Of a stretch of 18,704 nt of DNA, positions 1 to 7,102 are shown piece by piece. The stretch comes from Asaia bogorensis (GTDB lineage: Bacteria > Pseudomonadota > Alphaproteobacteria > Acetobacterales > Acetobacteraceae), in contig CAMBXJ010000023.1 of assembly GCA_945871455.1 (NCBI GenBank), positions 1 to 18,704 on the forward strand. The letters run 5' to 3'. Position 1 is the stretch's first letter. Every line of letters begins with the position of its first letter. Both the position numbers and the translations under genes were made by a program. The notes below the pieces were generated by a model. The model searched no databases and was not told the origin of the DNA. It saw only the letters and a list, made by a program, of their open reading frames with translations.

Positions 1-10
1 GCCTGACGTG

Positions 11-40
11 TTGACTTCGCGCAACCGGGGCACGTACGAT
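11..40 (+). promoter_or_regulatory. Putative sigma-70-type promoter for the TPR gene
   Basis: TTGACT at 11-16 matches the -35 consensus at five of six positions. TACGAT at 35-40 is a fair -10 box, and the spacer is 18 nt. Transcription would begin near 47, leaving a leader of about 20 nt that contains the GAGGGAG ribosome binding site before the ATG at 65. This is pattern matching only; alphaproteobacterial promoters often deviate from this consensus. Confidence 0.4.
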
Positions 41-64
41 CCAATAACCGCCGAGGGAGAGACG

Positions 65-1372
65 ATGATGATGACCGACCGGTACGGCTTGGCGGTGTCC
101 ACCGCGTCACCGGCCGCGCTGGACGCATACCGCGCGGGGATCGAACTGCTGCTGACGATGTATCCCGGCGCTTTGGAAGCGTTCGACCGGGCCATCGCCG
201 CCGACCCCACCTTCGCGCTCGCGCATGTCGCCAAGGCTCGGGCGGCGGCGATGCAGGCGGACATGCCGAGCGCTCGCGCCTCGATCGCCGCGGCCCAGGC
301 GTTGACCGGCGGGCTGACGGCACGTGAGGCCAGCCATGTCGCCTTCTTCGGCATGGTGCTGAATGGCCAGTCCGCCGCCGCGCTGGATGCCTTGTATGTG
401 CATCTGCGGGAATGGCCGCTGGACGCGCTGGTGTACAGCACGTCGTCCAGCCCTTTGGGGCTGATCGGCACGTCGGGCCGAACGACGTTGAAGCAGGAAC
501 AGTTGGCTTTGGCAGAGGGGTTGGCGCCGCATTATGGCGACGATTGGTGGTTCGCCCCCAACCATGCCTTCGCTCTGGCCGAAACCGGGCAGCACGTGCG
601 CGCCCGGACGATGATTGAGCGTTCGATGGAGGAACATCCGGCCAATGCCATCGGGGCGCATACGCTGGCACATATCTGTTACGAGGATGGGCATCAGGCG
701 GCGGCGCGGACTTTCATGGAAACCTGGCTGCCGGATTATCCCCGCGACGGGCTGATGCACGGGCATATCAATTGGCATCTGGCGCTGTGCGCGTTGCAGG
801 CGGGCGATGGCGACGCGGCCTACGGGGTTTTCCGGCAGATCGTCGCCCCCGGCGCGAGCGTTATGCCGCCGTTCTTCACCCTGATGGACAGTACGGCGTT
901 CCTGTGGCGCGCGGAACTCGCCGGTTTCCCCGCGGCTTCGGACGATTGGCGGATCATGCGGGATTTCGCGCACCAGCATTTCCCCCGTCCCGGCATGGCG
1001 TTCGTCGATTGGCACATCGCGATGGCGGAAGCCGCGTCCGGCGATGCGGACTCGCTGACGGAGCGCGTGCAACGGATGGAGGAACTCGCCGCCGAGGGCC
1101 GATACCCCTCCGGTTCGGTCGTGCCCACCGTGGCGCGGGCCTTCGCGGCGTTCCGGCAAGGGGATTATGCCGCGTGCATCGATGCCATCGAGGCAGTGCT
1201 GGGCGACCGGGACCGGGCGGCCGGAAGTTTGGCGCAGACGGATTTGTTCGAATTCACGCTGCTGAAGGCCTATCTGGCCGCCGGGCGGGATGCGGATGCG
1301 CGTCGGTTGCTCGCGGTTCGGCGGGTTGGCCCGATGGGGCTGCCGGTGGCAGGGGCCGCGGCGTTGCATTAG
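65..1372 (+). CDS. TTC38-like tetratricopeptide repeat protein
   Basis: This encodes a soluble protein of about 435 aa made of helix-turn-helix TPR-like repeats. The first is clear near the N-terminus (GALEAFDRAIAADPTFALAH, with the usual A/F/A/P spacing). Others are recognisable around HYGDDWWFAPNHAFALAETGQ and AIGAHTLAHICYEDGH, a layout and wording typical of the TTC38 family, whose biochemical role is not settled. No signal peptide or membrane segment is visible, so it is probably cytoplasmic. The start is set at the first of three consecutive ATGs (65, 68, 71) because GAGGGAG lies just upstream; a GTG at 8 in the same frame overlaps the candidate -35 box and has no ribosome binding site. 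The downstream cupin gene is on the same strand after 128 bp, so they could be co-transcribed but need not be. Confidence 0.85.
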   Translation: MMMTDRYGLAVSTASPAALDAYRAGIELLLTMYPGALEAFDRAIAADPTFALAHVAKARAAAMQADMPSARASIAAAQALTGGLTAREASHVAFFGMVLNGQSAAALDALYVHLREWPLDALVYSTSSSPLGLIGTSGRTTLKQEQLALAEGLAPHYGDDWWFAPNHAFALAETGQHVRARTMIERSMEEHPANAIGAHTLAHICYEDGHQAAARTFMETWLPDYPRDGLMHGHINWHLALCALQAGDGDAAYGVFRQIVAPGASVMPPFFTLMDSTAFLWRAELAGFPAASDDWRIMRDFAHQHFPRPGMAFVDWHIAMAEAASGDADSLTERVQRMEELAAEGRYPSGSVVPTVARAFAAFRQGDYAACIDAIEAVLGDRDRAAGSLAQTDLFEFTLLKAYLAAGRDADARRLLAVRRVGPMGLPVAGAAALH

Positions 1373-1500
1373 CCGCCGCTCCGTTCCCCCCGGCGACATG
1401 GCATGCCTTGTCTGTGTCATGCGTGGCGGATGCGGTGCATTGCCGAGACCGCGACAGACTTGGTAGTTTTCAACCCACTAGCCGAATCATGAGGAACCCG

Positions 1501-2004
1501 ATGCCAAGAATCTCCGAAAGTTTCGATCCCAGCGCGGTCGAATGGCGCCGCGTCACCGACCCGGACTGCAAGGAATTCAAAATCGACTTCGAATACAGTC
1601 TGCTCGGCTACGACCTGGAAACCGGGCGGCTGGACATGATCCTGCGTTACGCCAAGGGGCGCGGCCATTGCCGGCGGCATCGCCACGTCGCCTCCACCCT
1701 GACATTGGTGCTGGAAGGCGAGCAGCATCTTCTGGAACAGCAACCGGATGGCACCACCAAAGCCATCTCACGCAAGAAAGGCGATTACGCGCTCGCGGCC
1801 CCCGACGCGCTGCCGCACATCGAATGCGGTGGGGAGGATGGCGGCACGATCATCCTGTCCATGACCGCGCCGGACGGCATCCTGTTCGAATACCTCGATG
1901 AGAACATGGAGAACGGCTGGACCCTGTCCATCGCGCAGTATGTCGATGCCTGGAACAAACGGACCGCCTATGGGACGGAACCGGCCACCGCCCAGGCAGC
2001 CTGA
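1501..2004 (+). CDS. Small cupin-domain protein
   Basis: This encodes a 167-aa single-domain cupin. Cupin motif 1 is visible as HCRRHRHVASTLTLVLEGEQ (H60, H62, with E75 a possible third metal ligand). Motif 2 is the segment DALPHIECGGEDGG with H106, so a mononuclear metal centre is likely. The length and the C-terminal FEYLDENMENGW tail resemble small cupins annotated as 2,4'-dihydroxyacetophenone dioxygenase-like, but substrate specificity cannot be read from the sequence. It could be a dioxygenase, an isomerase or a ligand-binding protein. The start at 1501 is chosen over the in-frame ATG at 1489 because GAGGA (1491-1495) lies directly before 1501. The gene ends shortly before a strong hairpin terminator, so it closes its transcription unit. 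Confidence 0.8.
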   Translation: MPRISESFDPSAVEWRRVTDPDCKEFKIDFEYSLLGYDLETGRLDMILRYAKGRGHCRRHRHVASTLTLVLEGEQHLLEQQPDGTTKAISRKKGDYALAAPDALPHIECGGEDGGTIILSMTAPDGILFEYLDENMENGWTLSIAQYVDAWNKRTAYGTEPATAQAA

Positions 2005-2062
2005 GCCATTGCGACCGCGCGGCGGGTGATCCCGGCCGCGTGGCATCACGGCCCACGCAATG

Positions 2063-2096
2063 ACGGCCGACGCCAGATTGCGGCGCCGGCCGTTTT
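2063..2096 (+). terminator. Rho-independent terminator after the cupin gene
   Basis: ACGGCCG (2063-2069) pairs with CGGCCGT (2087-2093), and after one mismatch CGCC (2071-2074) pairs with GGCG (2082-2085). The loop is 7 nt, and TTTT follows at 2093-2096, with more T just beyond. It sits between the convergent cupin and metallo-hydrolase genes and may work on both transcripts, although the T-tract favours the rightward one. Confidence 0.7.
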
Positions 2097-2103
2097 GTGT
2101 TGC

Positions 2104-2976
2104 TCAGCCTTCAATATACTCGCAACGGAAGCCGTTGCCCCAGCGCTTCACCAGGCCCTTGGATGGGGACGGGAAATGCGCGAAGCAGCAAACCGTGTTG
2201 GTGTCGCAGTAGGTTTCCAGGAATTTCCGACGCGTGGCCGCACCCTGGGCACCGTCGTAGTCCACCCGCATCGTCAGTTCCGGATAGCGCGCCTGCAACG
2301 GCGTATGGATCAGATCGCCGGTAAACACCGCGTCCTTGCCGCCCTTGCCGATCTGCACCGCATAGTGGTCAATCGTGTGGCCCGGGGTCGGGATCAGCGA
2401 CACCAGGTCGTTCAGCGCGTAGTCGGAGGTGACGATGTCGCACGCTTTGGCCTCGACGATCGGGATCACGCTGTCGGCGATCGGCGCGATTTCGGTCTTG
2501 GCGTTCTCGGCCAGCCAGTACTCCAGCTCGGTCTTGGCGAACAGATAGCGCGCTTTGGGGAAGGTCGGCACCCAGCGGCCGTTCTCCATCTTGGTGTTCC
2601 AGCCGACATGATCGACATGCAGATGGGTGCACATCACGAAGTCGATATCGTTCGGCGTCATCCCGGCGCGCTTCAGGCCCGACATGAACGCGTCGTCCTT
2701 CTTCTTGTGCCACAGCGGCCGAGCGGAGCGGTCCTTGTCGTTGCCGACGCAGCTGTCGATCAGGATGTTGTGCTTGCCGGTCTGCACGACATAGGACTGG
2801 AAGCACAGCACGATGTTGTCATTGGCATCCAGTGCCGCCGGCGCCATCCAGGACCGGTTTTCGTCCAACTGCTCCTTGGTCAAGGTGGGCAGGAATTCCA
2901 GCGCGGGGGTGAAGCCGCACTCCATCTCGATGATCCGGTGAACCGTCATGTCGCCGGCTTTGAAGGTCAGGCTCAT
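2104..2976 (-). CDS. Metallo-beta-lactamase-fold hydrolase
   Basis: This encodes a 290-aa MBL-fold protein without a signal peptide. The signature THLHVDHVGW gives metal ligands H118, H120, D122 and H123. H200 in PTPGHT, D221 in FTGDLIH and H267 in CFAHFPSP complete a binuclear site. Family members with this layout include lactonases, phosphotriesterase-like enzymes and thioester hydrolases; the substrate here is unknown. The ATG at 2976 is preceded by GGGGAGAC. The frame stays open upstream to about 3345, but that would run through the divergent gene, so the longer start is rejected. It is divergent from the split thiamine decarboxylase operon with 112 bp between, suggesting shared control and possibly a shared pathway, for instance hydrolysis of a lactone or ester upstream of decarboxylation (inference). 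Confidence 0.88.
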   Translation of the reverse strand: MSLTFKAGDMTVHRIIEMECGFTPALEFLPTLTKEQLDENRSWMAPAALDANDNIVLCFQSYVVQTGKHNILIDSCVGNDKDRSARPLWHKKKDDAFMSGLKRAGMTPNDIDFVMCTHLHVDHVGWNTKMENGRWVPTFPKARYLFAKTELEYWLAENAKTEIAPIADSVIPIVEAKACDIVTSDYALNDLVSLIPTPGHTIDHYAVQIGKGGKDAVFTGDLIHTPLQARYPELTMRVDYDGAQGAATRRKFLETYCDTNTVCCFAHFPSPSKGLVKRWGNGFRCEYIEG

Positions 2977-2991
2977 TGGTGTGTCTCCCCT

Positions 2992-3011
2992 GGGAAAACG
3001 GGCGGTTTCCC
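2992..3011. promoter_or_regulatory. Inverted repeat in the divergent intergenic region
   Basis: GGGAAA (2992-2997) and TTTCCC (3006-3011) form a 6-bp inverted repeat separated by 8 bp. It sits between the divergent MBL-hydrolase gene and the thiamine-decarboxylase operon. Its position would suit an operator controlling both directions, but the arms are short and there is no gene for a regulator next to it. Confidence 0.25.
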
Positions 3012-3088
3012 CTTTTGCCGCCGCCATGTTAGCCAGGGACAGGCCGGCCGACAAACGGGGCCGGCGATGATGGGTGGGGAGACGATCC

Positions 3089-3601
3089 ATGGCCGAGGCA
3101 GCTTCGCTCAGTCCTGAAACCGTGATGCGCCAGATGAAGCAGAACAGTGTCACCGATATCGTGTGGCTGCCGGACAGCGAGACCAACTGGCTGTTCCTGC
3201 TGATGAAGGCCGACCCCGATCTGCGCCTGGTCGGGGTGACGCGGGAAGGGCATGGCTGCTCCATCGCCGCGGGGCTGTATGCCGGCGGGCGGAAGCCGAT
3301 GATGCTGATCCAGAACACCGGGATGCTGGAATCGGGCGATTCCATCCGCGGCTGGCTGATGGGTTTGAATGTCCCGATCGTGCTGATGGTCGGCTATCGC
3401 GGCTACACCCGCCACGGCGTGAACACCGACACCGCCGCGACCTACACCGAGCGGTTCCTGATGGCGTTCAACATCAGCTTCTATCTGGTCGAGAACGACG
3501 GCGATTCCGACCGCATCACCACCGCCTTCCAGGAGGCGGAGCGCACCCGCAAACCCGTCGTCGTGCTGGTGGGCGACGAATATCACGGCTTCAACCGGTA
3601 G
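3089..3601 (+). CDS. Thiamine-pyrophosphate decarboxylase, alpha (PYR-type) subunit; sulfopyruvate/phosphonopyruvate decarboxylase-like
   Basis: This 170-aa protein corresponds to the PYR domain of thiamine-dependent 2-oxo acid decarboxylases, in the two-subunit arrangement seen in sulfopyruvate decarboxylase (ComD/ComE). The segment VTREGHGCSIAAGLYAGGRKP holds E53, in the place of the conserved glutamate that activates the thiamine cofactor across the subunit interface. LIQNTGMLESGDSIRG is the matching loop. No TPP phosphate-binding motif is present, as expected for this half; it lies in the next gene. GGGGAG ends about 7 nt before ATG 3089; an upstream in-frame GTG at 3074 overlaps that site and was not chosen. 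The beta gene follows after 12 bp. Possible substrates are sulfopyruvate, phosphonopyruvate or another 2-oxo acid; the sequence does not decide. Confidence 0.82.
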   Translation: MAEAASLSPETVMRQMKQNSVTDIVWLPDSETNWLFLLMKADPDLRLVGVTREGHGCSIAAGLYAGGRKPMMLIQNTGMLESGDSIRGWLMGLNVPIVLMVGYRGYTRHGVNTDTAATYTERFLMAFNISFYLVENDGDSDRITTAFQEAERTRKPVVVLVGDEYHGFNR

Positions 3602-3613
3602 GAGGCTCCTTCC

Positions 3614-4195
3614 ATGATGCACACAGCCGATCTGTTGAAGGTGTTCGCCCAGCATCGGGGTGACGCGATCGTGATCTCCGGCCGCGGCGGGCGGCATTGG
3701 ACCGAGATCAGCGATGGGGTGATGGATATTCCGTTGGGCGATCCCGCGATGGGCGGTCATGCCGGGTTCGGGCTGGGACTGGCTTTGGCCCAGCCGAACA
3801 AGCGCGTGGTACTGTTTGATTCCGAGGGCGATATCCTGATGTCGCTGGGTCAGTTGCCGACCATCGCCGAACAGGCGCCGGCTAATTTCTACCACTTCAT
3901 CCTGGATAATGAGGTCTATGCGACGACCGGCGGGCAACCGGTGCCGAATTCGAAGAATATCGACTATGCCGGGATCGCGCGGTCGTCGGGCTATCCGCGG
4001 GCGGTCAATATCTCCGAACTGGACGATTTCAGCCAGCAACTGCCCGGTATCCTGCGGGCGCCAGGGCCGGTGTTCGTTGCGCTGAAAGTGTTTCCGGAGG
4101 TGGAGAACACCCCGATCGGCCAACGCGTCCGCTGGCGCAAGCGGTCCGCCGACAAGGTGGTGCAGGATCTGCGCGGGGCGTTGGGGGCGGGGTGA
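3614..4195 (+). CDS. Thiamine-pyrophosphate decarboxylase, beta (TPP-binding) subunit; sulfopyruvate/phosphonopyruvate decarboxylase-like
   Basis: This 193-aa protein is the cofactor-binding half of the enzyme begun by the preceding gene. The TPP/Mg motif runs from G72-D73 (FDSEGDILMSLGQ) to N99 (ILDNEVYATTGGQ), with the usual spacing of about 26 residues. The first position of the usual DGD/DGS triad reads EGD. GGHAGFGLGLALA near residue 50 is the typical preceding glycine-rich segment. It should form an alpha2beta2 or higher complex with the alpha subunit, placing E53 of alpha near the thiazolium ring. GGAGG overlaps the alpha stop codon and lies 8 nt before ATG 3614; a second ATG at 3617 is also possible. 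The 3' end overlaps the GTG start of the next gene by 4 nt, indicating translational coupling. Confidence 0.85.
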   Translation: MMHTADLLKVFAQHRGDAIVISGRGGRHWTEISDGVMDIPLGDPAMGGHAGFGLGLALAQPNKRVVLFDSEGDILMSLGQLPTIAEQAPANFYHFILDNEVYATTGGQPVPNSKNIDYAGIARSSGYPRAVNISELDDFSQQLPGILRAPGPVFVALKVFPEVENTPIGQRVRWRKRSADKVVQDLRGALGAG

Positions 4196-4476
4196 GCGAG
4201 GGTCTGCTGTTTGTCCTGATCGCGCACATCCCGCCGCACGGGATCGAGTCGTTCAACGCCTATGAAGACCGTGTGTTGCCTCTTCTGGGCGAGCATGGCG
4301 GGGTGCTGCAACGACGGCTGCGTAGCGATGACGGTGGGACGGAGGTGCATCTGGTGTGGTTTCCGTCCTCCGCCGCGTTTGAGGCGTATCGGGCCGACCC
4401 ACGCCGAGCGGAGCTGGCGCCGTTGATGGCGGCGTCGGAGGCGGGGCTGGAATTGTTGTCGATGCGGGATGTTTGA
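4192..4476 (+). CDS. DUF1330-like small alpha/beta-barrel protein
   Basis: This encodes a 94-aa protein. The pattern LFVLIAHIPPHGIESFNAYEDRVLPLLGEHGGVLQRRL, then HLVWFPSSAAFEAYRADP, matches the beta-alpha-beta layout of small dimeric ferredoxin-like barrels such as DUF1330, NIPSNAP or EthD-like proteins. No catalytic residues are certain. It starts with GTG inside the GTGA overlap with the beta-subunit stop, so it is almost certainly co-translated with the decarboxylase. That coupling suggests a helper or downstream enzyme for the same substrate, though family members often have no known activity. An inverted repeat 8 bp after its stop may mark the transcript end. Confidence 0.75.
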   Translation: MSEGLLFVLIAHIPPHGIESFNAYEDRVLPLLGEHGGVLQRRLRSDDGGTEVHLVWFPSSAAFEAYRADPRRAELAPLMAASEAGLELLSMRDV

Positions 4477-4484
4477 GCGGGTTT

Positions 4485-4519
4485 AATGGACCTGAGGCAT
4501 GGCGTGGGATTGGTCCATT
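4485..4519 (+). other. Inverted repeat after the DUF1330-like gene
   Basis: AATGGACC (4485-4492) and GGTCCATT (4512-4519) are perfect complements around a 19-nt loop. The position suits the 3' end of the decarboxylase operon, but no T-tract follows and the loop is long. It may be a weak terminator or processing hairpin rather than a classical terminator. Confidence 0.3.
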
Positions 4520-4653
4520 GTCCGGACCGTTGGCATGCTAGGGCTGATGCAGCCGGTTCATGGTTCGGCGGGGCTGAACATTCGAACGATGACAGCCGCA
4601 TAAAGGCCGATGGGGCGCGATGCCTCTGCAATGGGGGGTGACTGGGACAGGGT

Positions 4654-5073
4654 ATGGCCACGGAAGCGGACAGCACCGACGAAGCACTTGCCGGAAACCT
4701 CAGGCGCTGGTGGTTTGCGAGCGTTCAGGAAATTTCCGATATCGGCCTGCAGCGCCGCACATGGCTCGACCGGGAGAATACGAATCCACACTGGTCATAC
4801 ATTGAGTTCGTTTGTTCGTTTCCGGCAGACGACCAACTTGAGGGCGTGCGGGCGAAAGGCTGGCTGGCCGAACATGAATTTCGGATTCTGAACGACCTCG
4901 CTCATACGCTGACAGCATACGGGGCACCCCGAGGCAATAACTACGACCAAGCCGCTATTCTGGACGATCCAGCATGGCTGGTAGTTGTCGGAGAGGCCTT
5001 ACGGGCCAGGCAGGCGTTGCTCGTCACGATCACTGACCCGAACGAGCGGCAGATGCTCCTCGGAGTGGAATGA
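4654..5073 (+). CDS. Hypothetical protein
   Basis: This encodes a 139-aa protein of no family I recognise. It is acidic with an aromatic N-terminal half (RRWWFASVQE, TWLDRENTNPHWSYIEF) and a C-terminal half that could be alpha-helical (VVVGEALRARQALLVTITDPNERQMLLG). No signal peptide or membrane segment is present. GGGACAGGG just before ATG 4654 can serve as the ribosome binding site. Codon choice looks less GC-biased than in neighbouring genes (for instance the stretch around 4780-4820), which may mean recent acquisition. It stands apart from the preceding operon by 177 bp and converges on the next small gene. Size and composition recall small accessory or immunity-type proteins, but that is only an impression. 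Confidence 0.6.
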   Translation: MATEADSTDEALAGNLRRWWFASVQEISDIGLQRRTWLDRENTNPHWSYIEFVCSFPADDQLEGVRAKGWLAEHEFRILNDLAHTLTAYGAPRGNNYDQAAILDDPAWLVVVGEALRARQALLVTITDPNERQMLLGVE

Positions 5074-5142
5074 GGTCAGTCCCTCAACCTCGGACCCCGG
5101 ATTGAATCGGTGTCAAAATCACGGGAATGACATCCTGGTCGT

Positions 5143-5328
5143 TCATGTCATCGAGATTGGACGCGAAGAGGCACGGGATGCGGCTGCTGCCTCTGGCTCG
5201 TGGGCGGCTGGTCTCGGCTCCATACTGGCGACGTCAGATGCGTCGCGCTGCGCCTGAAAGCGCGCCACCACGATCCGCATTGCGCGGTCGATCGCGTCCA
5301 GAAGTTCACGATCCGTCAGATCCTTCAT
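5143..5328 (-). CDS. Small hypothetical protein
   Basis: This encodes a 61-aa protein. The N-terminal half (MKDLTDRELLDAIDRAMRIVVARFQAQRD) reads like an amphipathic helix. The rest is alanine-, proline- and serine-rich and probably disordered. A purine-rich GGGGGGAG sits only a few bases before ATG 5328, closer than usual but convincing in composition. No family is recognised. It lies 45 bp after the stop of the leftward DUF2501-like gene on the same strand, so the two could share a transcript, and it converges with the 139-aa hypothetical. Confidence 0.5.
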   Translation of the reverse strand: MKDLTDRELLDAIDRAMRIVVARFQAQRDASDVASMEPRPAAHEPEAAAASRASSRPISMT

Positions 5329-5373
5329 ACTCCCCCCTTCGTTACGACTACACCGAATTCCTTCACCGTTCTC

Positions 5374-5844
5374 CTAGAACATCGATTTCGCCCGACTCAG
5401 CACCAGGTCACACACCTTGTTGGTGGCCTGCTGTTGCAGACCGTCGCCAACGCCGCCACCGCCACCACCGGCCAGATTGTAGCTCTTGCCGCCACCCAGA
5501 TCGAGCAACCCGTTGGCGCCTGCCTTGTATCCGTTGTCAGCCGGAGGCTTGTTCGACCCAGTCAAATTCTTCATCAGAGAACTCGAAACACCAGCCGCAC
5601 CGCTGTTGCCGCCCAGGTATTTGTTCTTGATGCAATAGGTCAGAAGTCCGGAGATATTCGAAGGCGGCGCCTGCCCGACGGATGGCACACCAAGGCCCGC
5701 CATTCCGCCCAGTGCCCCGCCTCCGGTCGCGCCCTTCAACTGGTCCAGAAGCTGCCCGTGTGCCGGAGCAACCAAGAGCGGCGAGGCCATCAGGGCAAGG
5801 GCAAACGCGCCCGTGATCACCGCGACCTTTCCCGATATCGCCAT
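5374..5844 (-). CDS. Secreted DUF2501 (YjjA-like) protein
   Basis: This 156-aa protein has an N-terminal signal peptide: a short charged start, a hydrophobic core around residues 7-25, and likely cleavage near AHG-Q31. The mature part has the DUF2501 hallmark NISGLLTYCIKNKYL around residues 63-77, as in the poorly characterised E. coli YjjA. It then has a glycine-rich region and the tail ATNKVCDLVLSRAKSMF. Two cysteines (C71, C145) could form a periplasmic disulfide. The run of glycines near 127-131 is longer than usual and probably flexible. GGGGAG lies about 10 nt before ATG 5844. It is divergent from the MetE-like gene. Function is unknown. Confidence 0.82.
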   Translation of the reverse strand: MAISGKVAVITGAFALALMASPLLVAPAHGQLLDQLKGATGGGALGGMAGLGVPSVGQAPPSNISGLLTYCIKNKYLGGNSGAAGVSSSLMKNLTGSNKPPADNGYKAGANGLLDLGGGKSYNLAGGGGGGVGDGLQQQATNKVCDLVLSRAKSMF

Positions 5845-6021
5845 GGTCCGAAATCTCCCCGAGACTGGTTGCTGCCTCCCCCATCCTCCGCCGCCTGCAA
5901 ATAAAGGGCAACCGTTAACCTGGAGGGCCGGGCCGGTTGTCGGACGCTACCAGTGGCCGCATGATCGTGAGGAGCAGCCGGTTCCGAACGGGCCGACGGC
6001 GTCAGCGCGGGAGGACTTCCT

Positions 6022-7065
6022 ATGACCGAAGTACAACGGAACGGTGTGCGAGCCACCATCGTCGGCAGCCTGCCGAGACCATCCTGGCTGTGCGGCCCCG
6101 CCGAAATGTTTGCATCCTGGCAACTACAGGGGGAATCGCTCGCGGAAGGCCAGGAAGATGCCGTGCGGCTGTGGATCGATGCCCAGGAAAAGGCCGGCAT
6201 CGACGCCGTCACCGACGGGGAGCAGCGGCGCCGCCACTATATCTGGGGTTTCCTGGAGGGGCTGGAAGGCATCGACACGATCAATCTGGGCAAGCGCCCG
6301 CAGCGCGCGCAGCGGTATCACAAGGAAATCTCCGCCGCTCGTTTGGTGGGTGGGCCCGAATGGCGCGGGCCGATCTTCACCGACGCCTTGCGCGCGACCC
6401 GTGCCCTGACGACCAAACCCATCAAGGTCACCCTGCCCGGCCCGATGACCATCGTCGACAGCCTGATCGACACGATCGGCGGGCGCAGCGAGGAACAGCT
6501 CGCGTTGCGTTTCGCCGAGTTGCTGAACCTGGAAGCGCTGGCGCTGGTGGAAGCCGGGGCCTCGACGATCCAGTTCGACGAGCCCTGCTTCAACGTCTAT
6601 GTCGATAAAGTAAAGGACTGGGGCATTGCCGCGCTGGAACGCGCCGCCCGGGGGGTAACCGTCACGAAGGCGGTGCATATCTGTTACGGCTATGGGACGC
6701 CAGACGTGAAGCGATGGAAGTCCGGCAACAAGGACTGGAGCCATTACGAACACACATTGCCGTTGCTGGCGACGTCATCGATCGATCAGGTTTCGATCGA
6801 AACCGCCGCGAGCGGCGTCGATGTCGCGGTAATCGGGGCATTGCGCGGCAAGGATGTGTTGCTGGGTGTCGTGGATACTGGAAACGAAACGGTCGAGAGC
6901 GCCGAGATTGTCGCGGGACGATTGCGCGCCGCGTTGCACCACGTCGAGCCCGGCCACCTGTTCGCCTGCACCGATTGCGGGATGATGCCGCTGTCTCGCC
7001 GAGCGGCGGAGGGGAAGTTGCGGGCGCTCGCCGCTGGGGCCGCGATGGTCAACGCAGGTTTGTGA
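6022..7065 (+). CDS. Cobalamin-independent methionine synthase (MetE) C-terminal-domain-like protein
   Basis: This encodes a 347-aa protein corresponding only to the catalytic barrel of MetE; the long N-terminal domain of classical MetE is absent. Zinc ligands expected for the family can be placed: H219 and C221 in VHICYGYG, E260 in SIETAASG and C319 in TDCGMM. The conserved GSLPRP near the N-terminus and TIQFDEPCF around residue 183 also fit. Stand-alone proteins of this group (COG0620) include core MetE enzymes and zinc-dependent alkyl transfer enzymes such as epoxyalkane:CoM transferases. The methyl donor and acceptor here are unknown. GGAGG precedes ATG 6022 at good spacing. It converges with the glutamine-synthetase-like gene, leaving only 37 bp and no obvious terminator. 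Confidence 0.85.
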   Translation: MTEVQRNGVRATIVGSLPRPSWLCGPAEMFASWQLQGESLAEGQEDAVRLWIDAQEKAGIDAVTDGEQRRRHYIWGFLEGLEGIDTINLGKRPQRAQRYHKEISAARLVGGPEWRGPIFTDALRATRALTTKPIKVTLPGPMTIVDSLIDTIGGRSEEQLALRFAELLNLEALALVEAGASTIQFDEPCFNVYVDKVKDWGIAALERAARGVTVTKAVHICYGYGTPDVKRWKSGNKDWSHYEHTLPLLATSSIDQVSIETAASGVDVAVIGALRGKDVLLGVVDTGNETVESAEIVAGRLRAALHHVEPGHLFACTDCGMMPLSRRAAEGKLRALAAGAAMVNAGL

Positions 7066-7102
7066 CCACCGATCGGCGACGGTTCGGACCCAACCACGGA
7101 CG

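Noticed and set aside
107..1420. 437-codon open frame on the minus strand opposite the TPR gene
   Set aside because: Arginine/glycine/proline-rich shadow translation with no motifs; the plus-strand TPR pattern is convincing.
772..1500. Long N-terminal extension of the cupin protein
   Set aside because: It would overlap the TPR gene in another frame; GAGGA just before ATG 1501 marks the real start.
2977..3345. N-terminal extension of the MBL hydrolase
   Set aside because: The added sequence would overlap the divergent decarboxylase gene and lacks a ribosome binding site, while ATG 2976 has GGGGAGAC before it.
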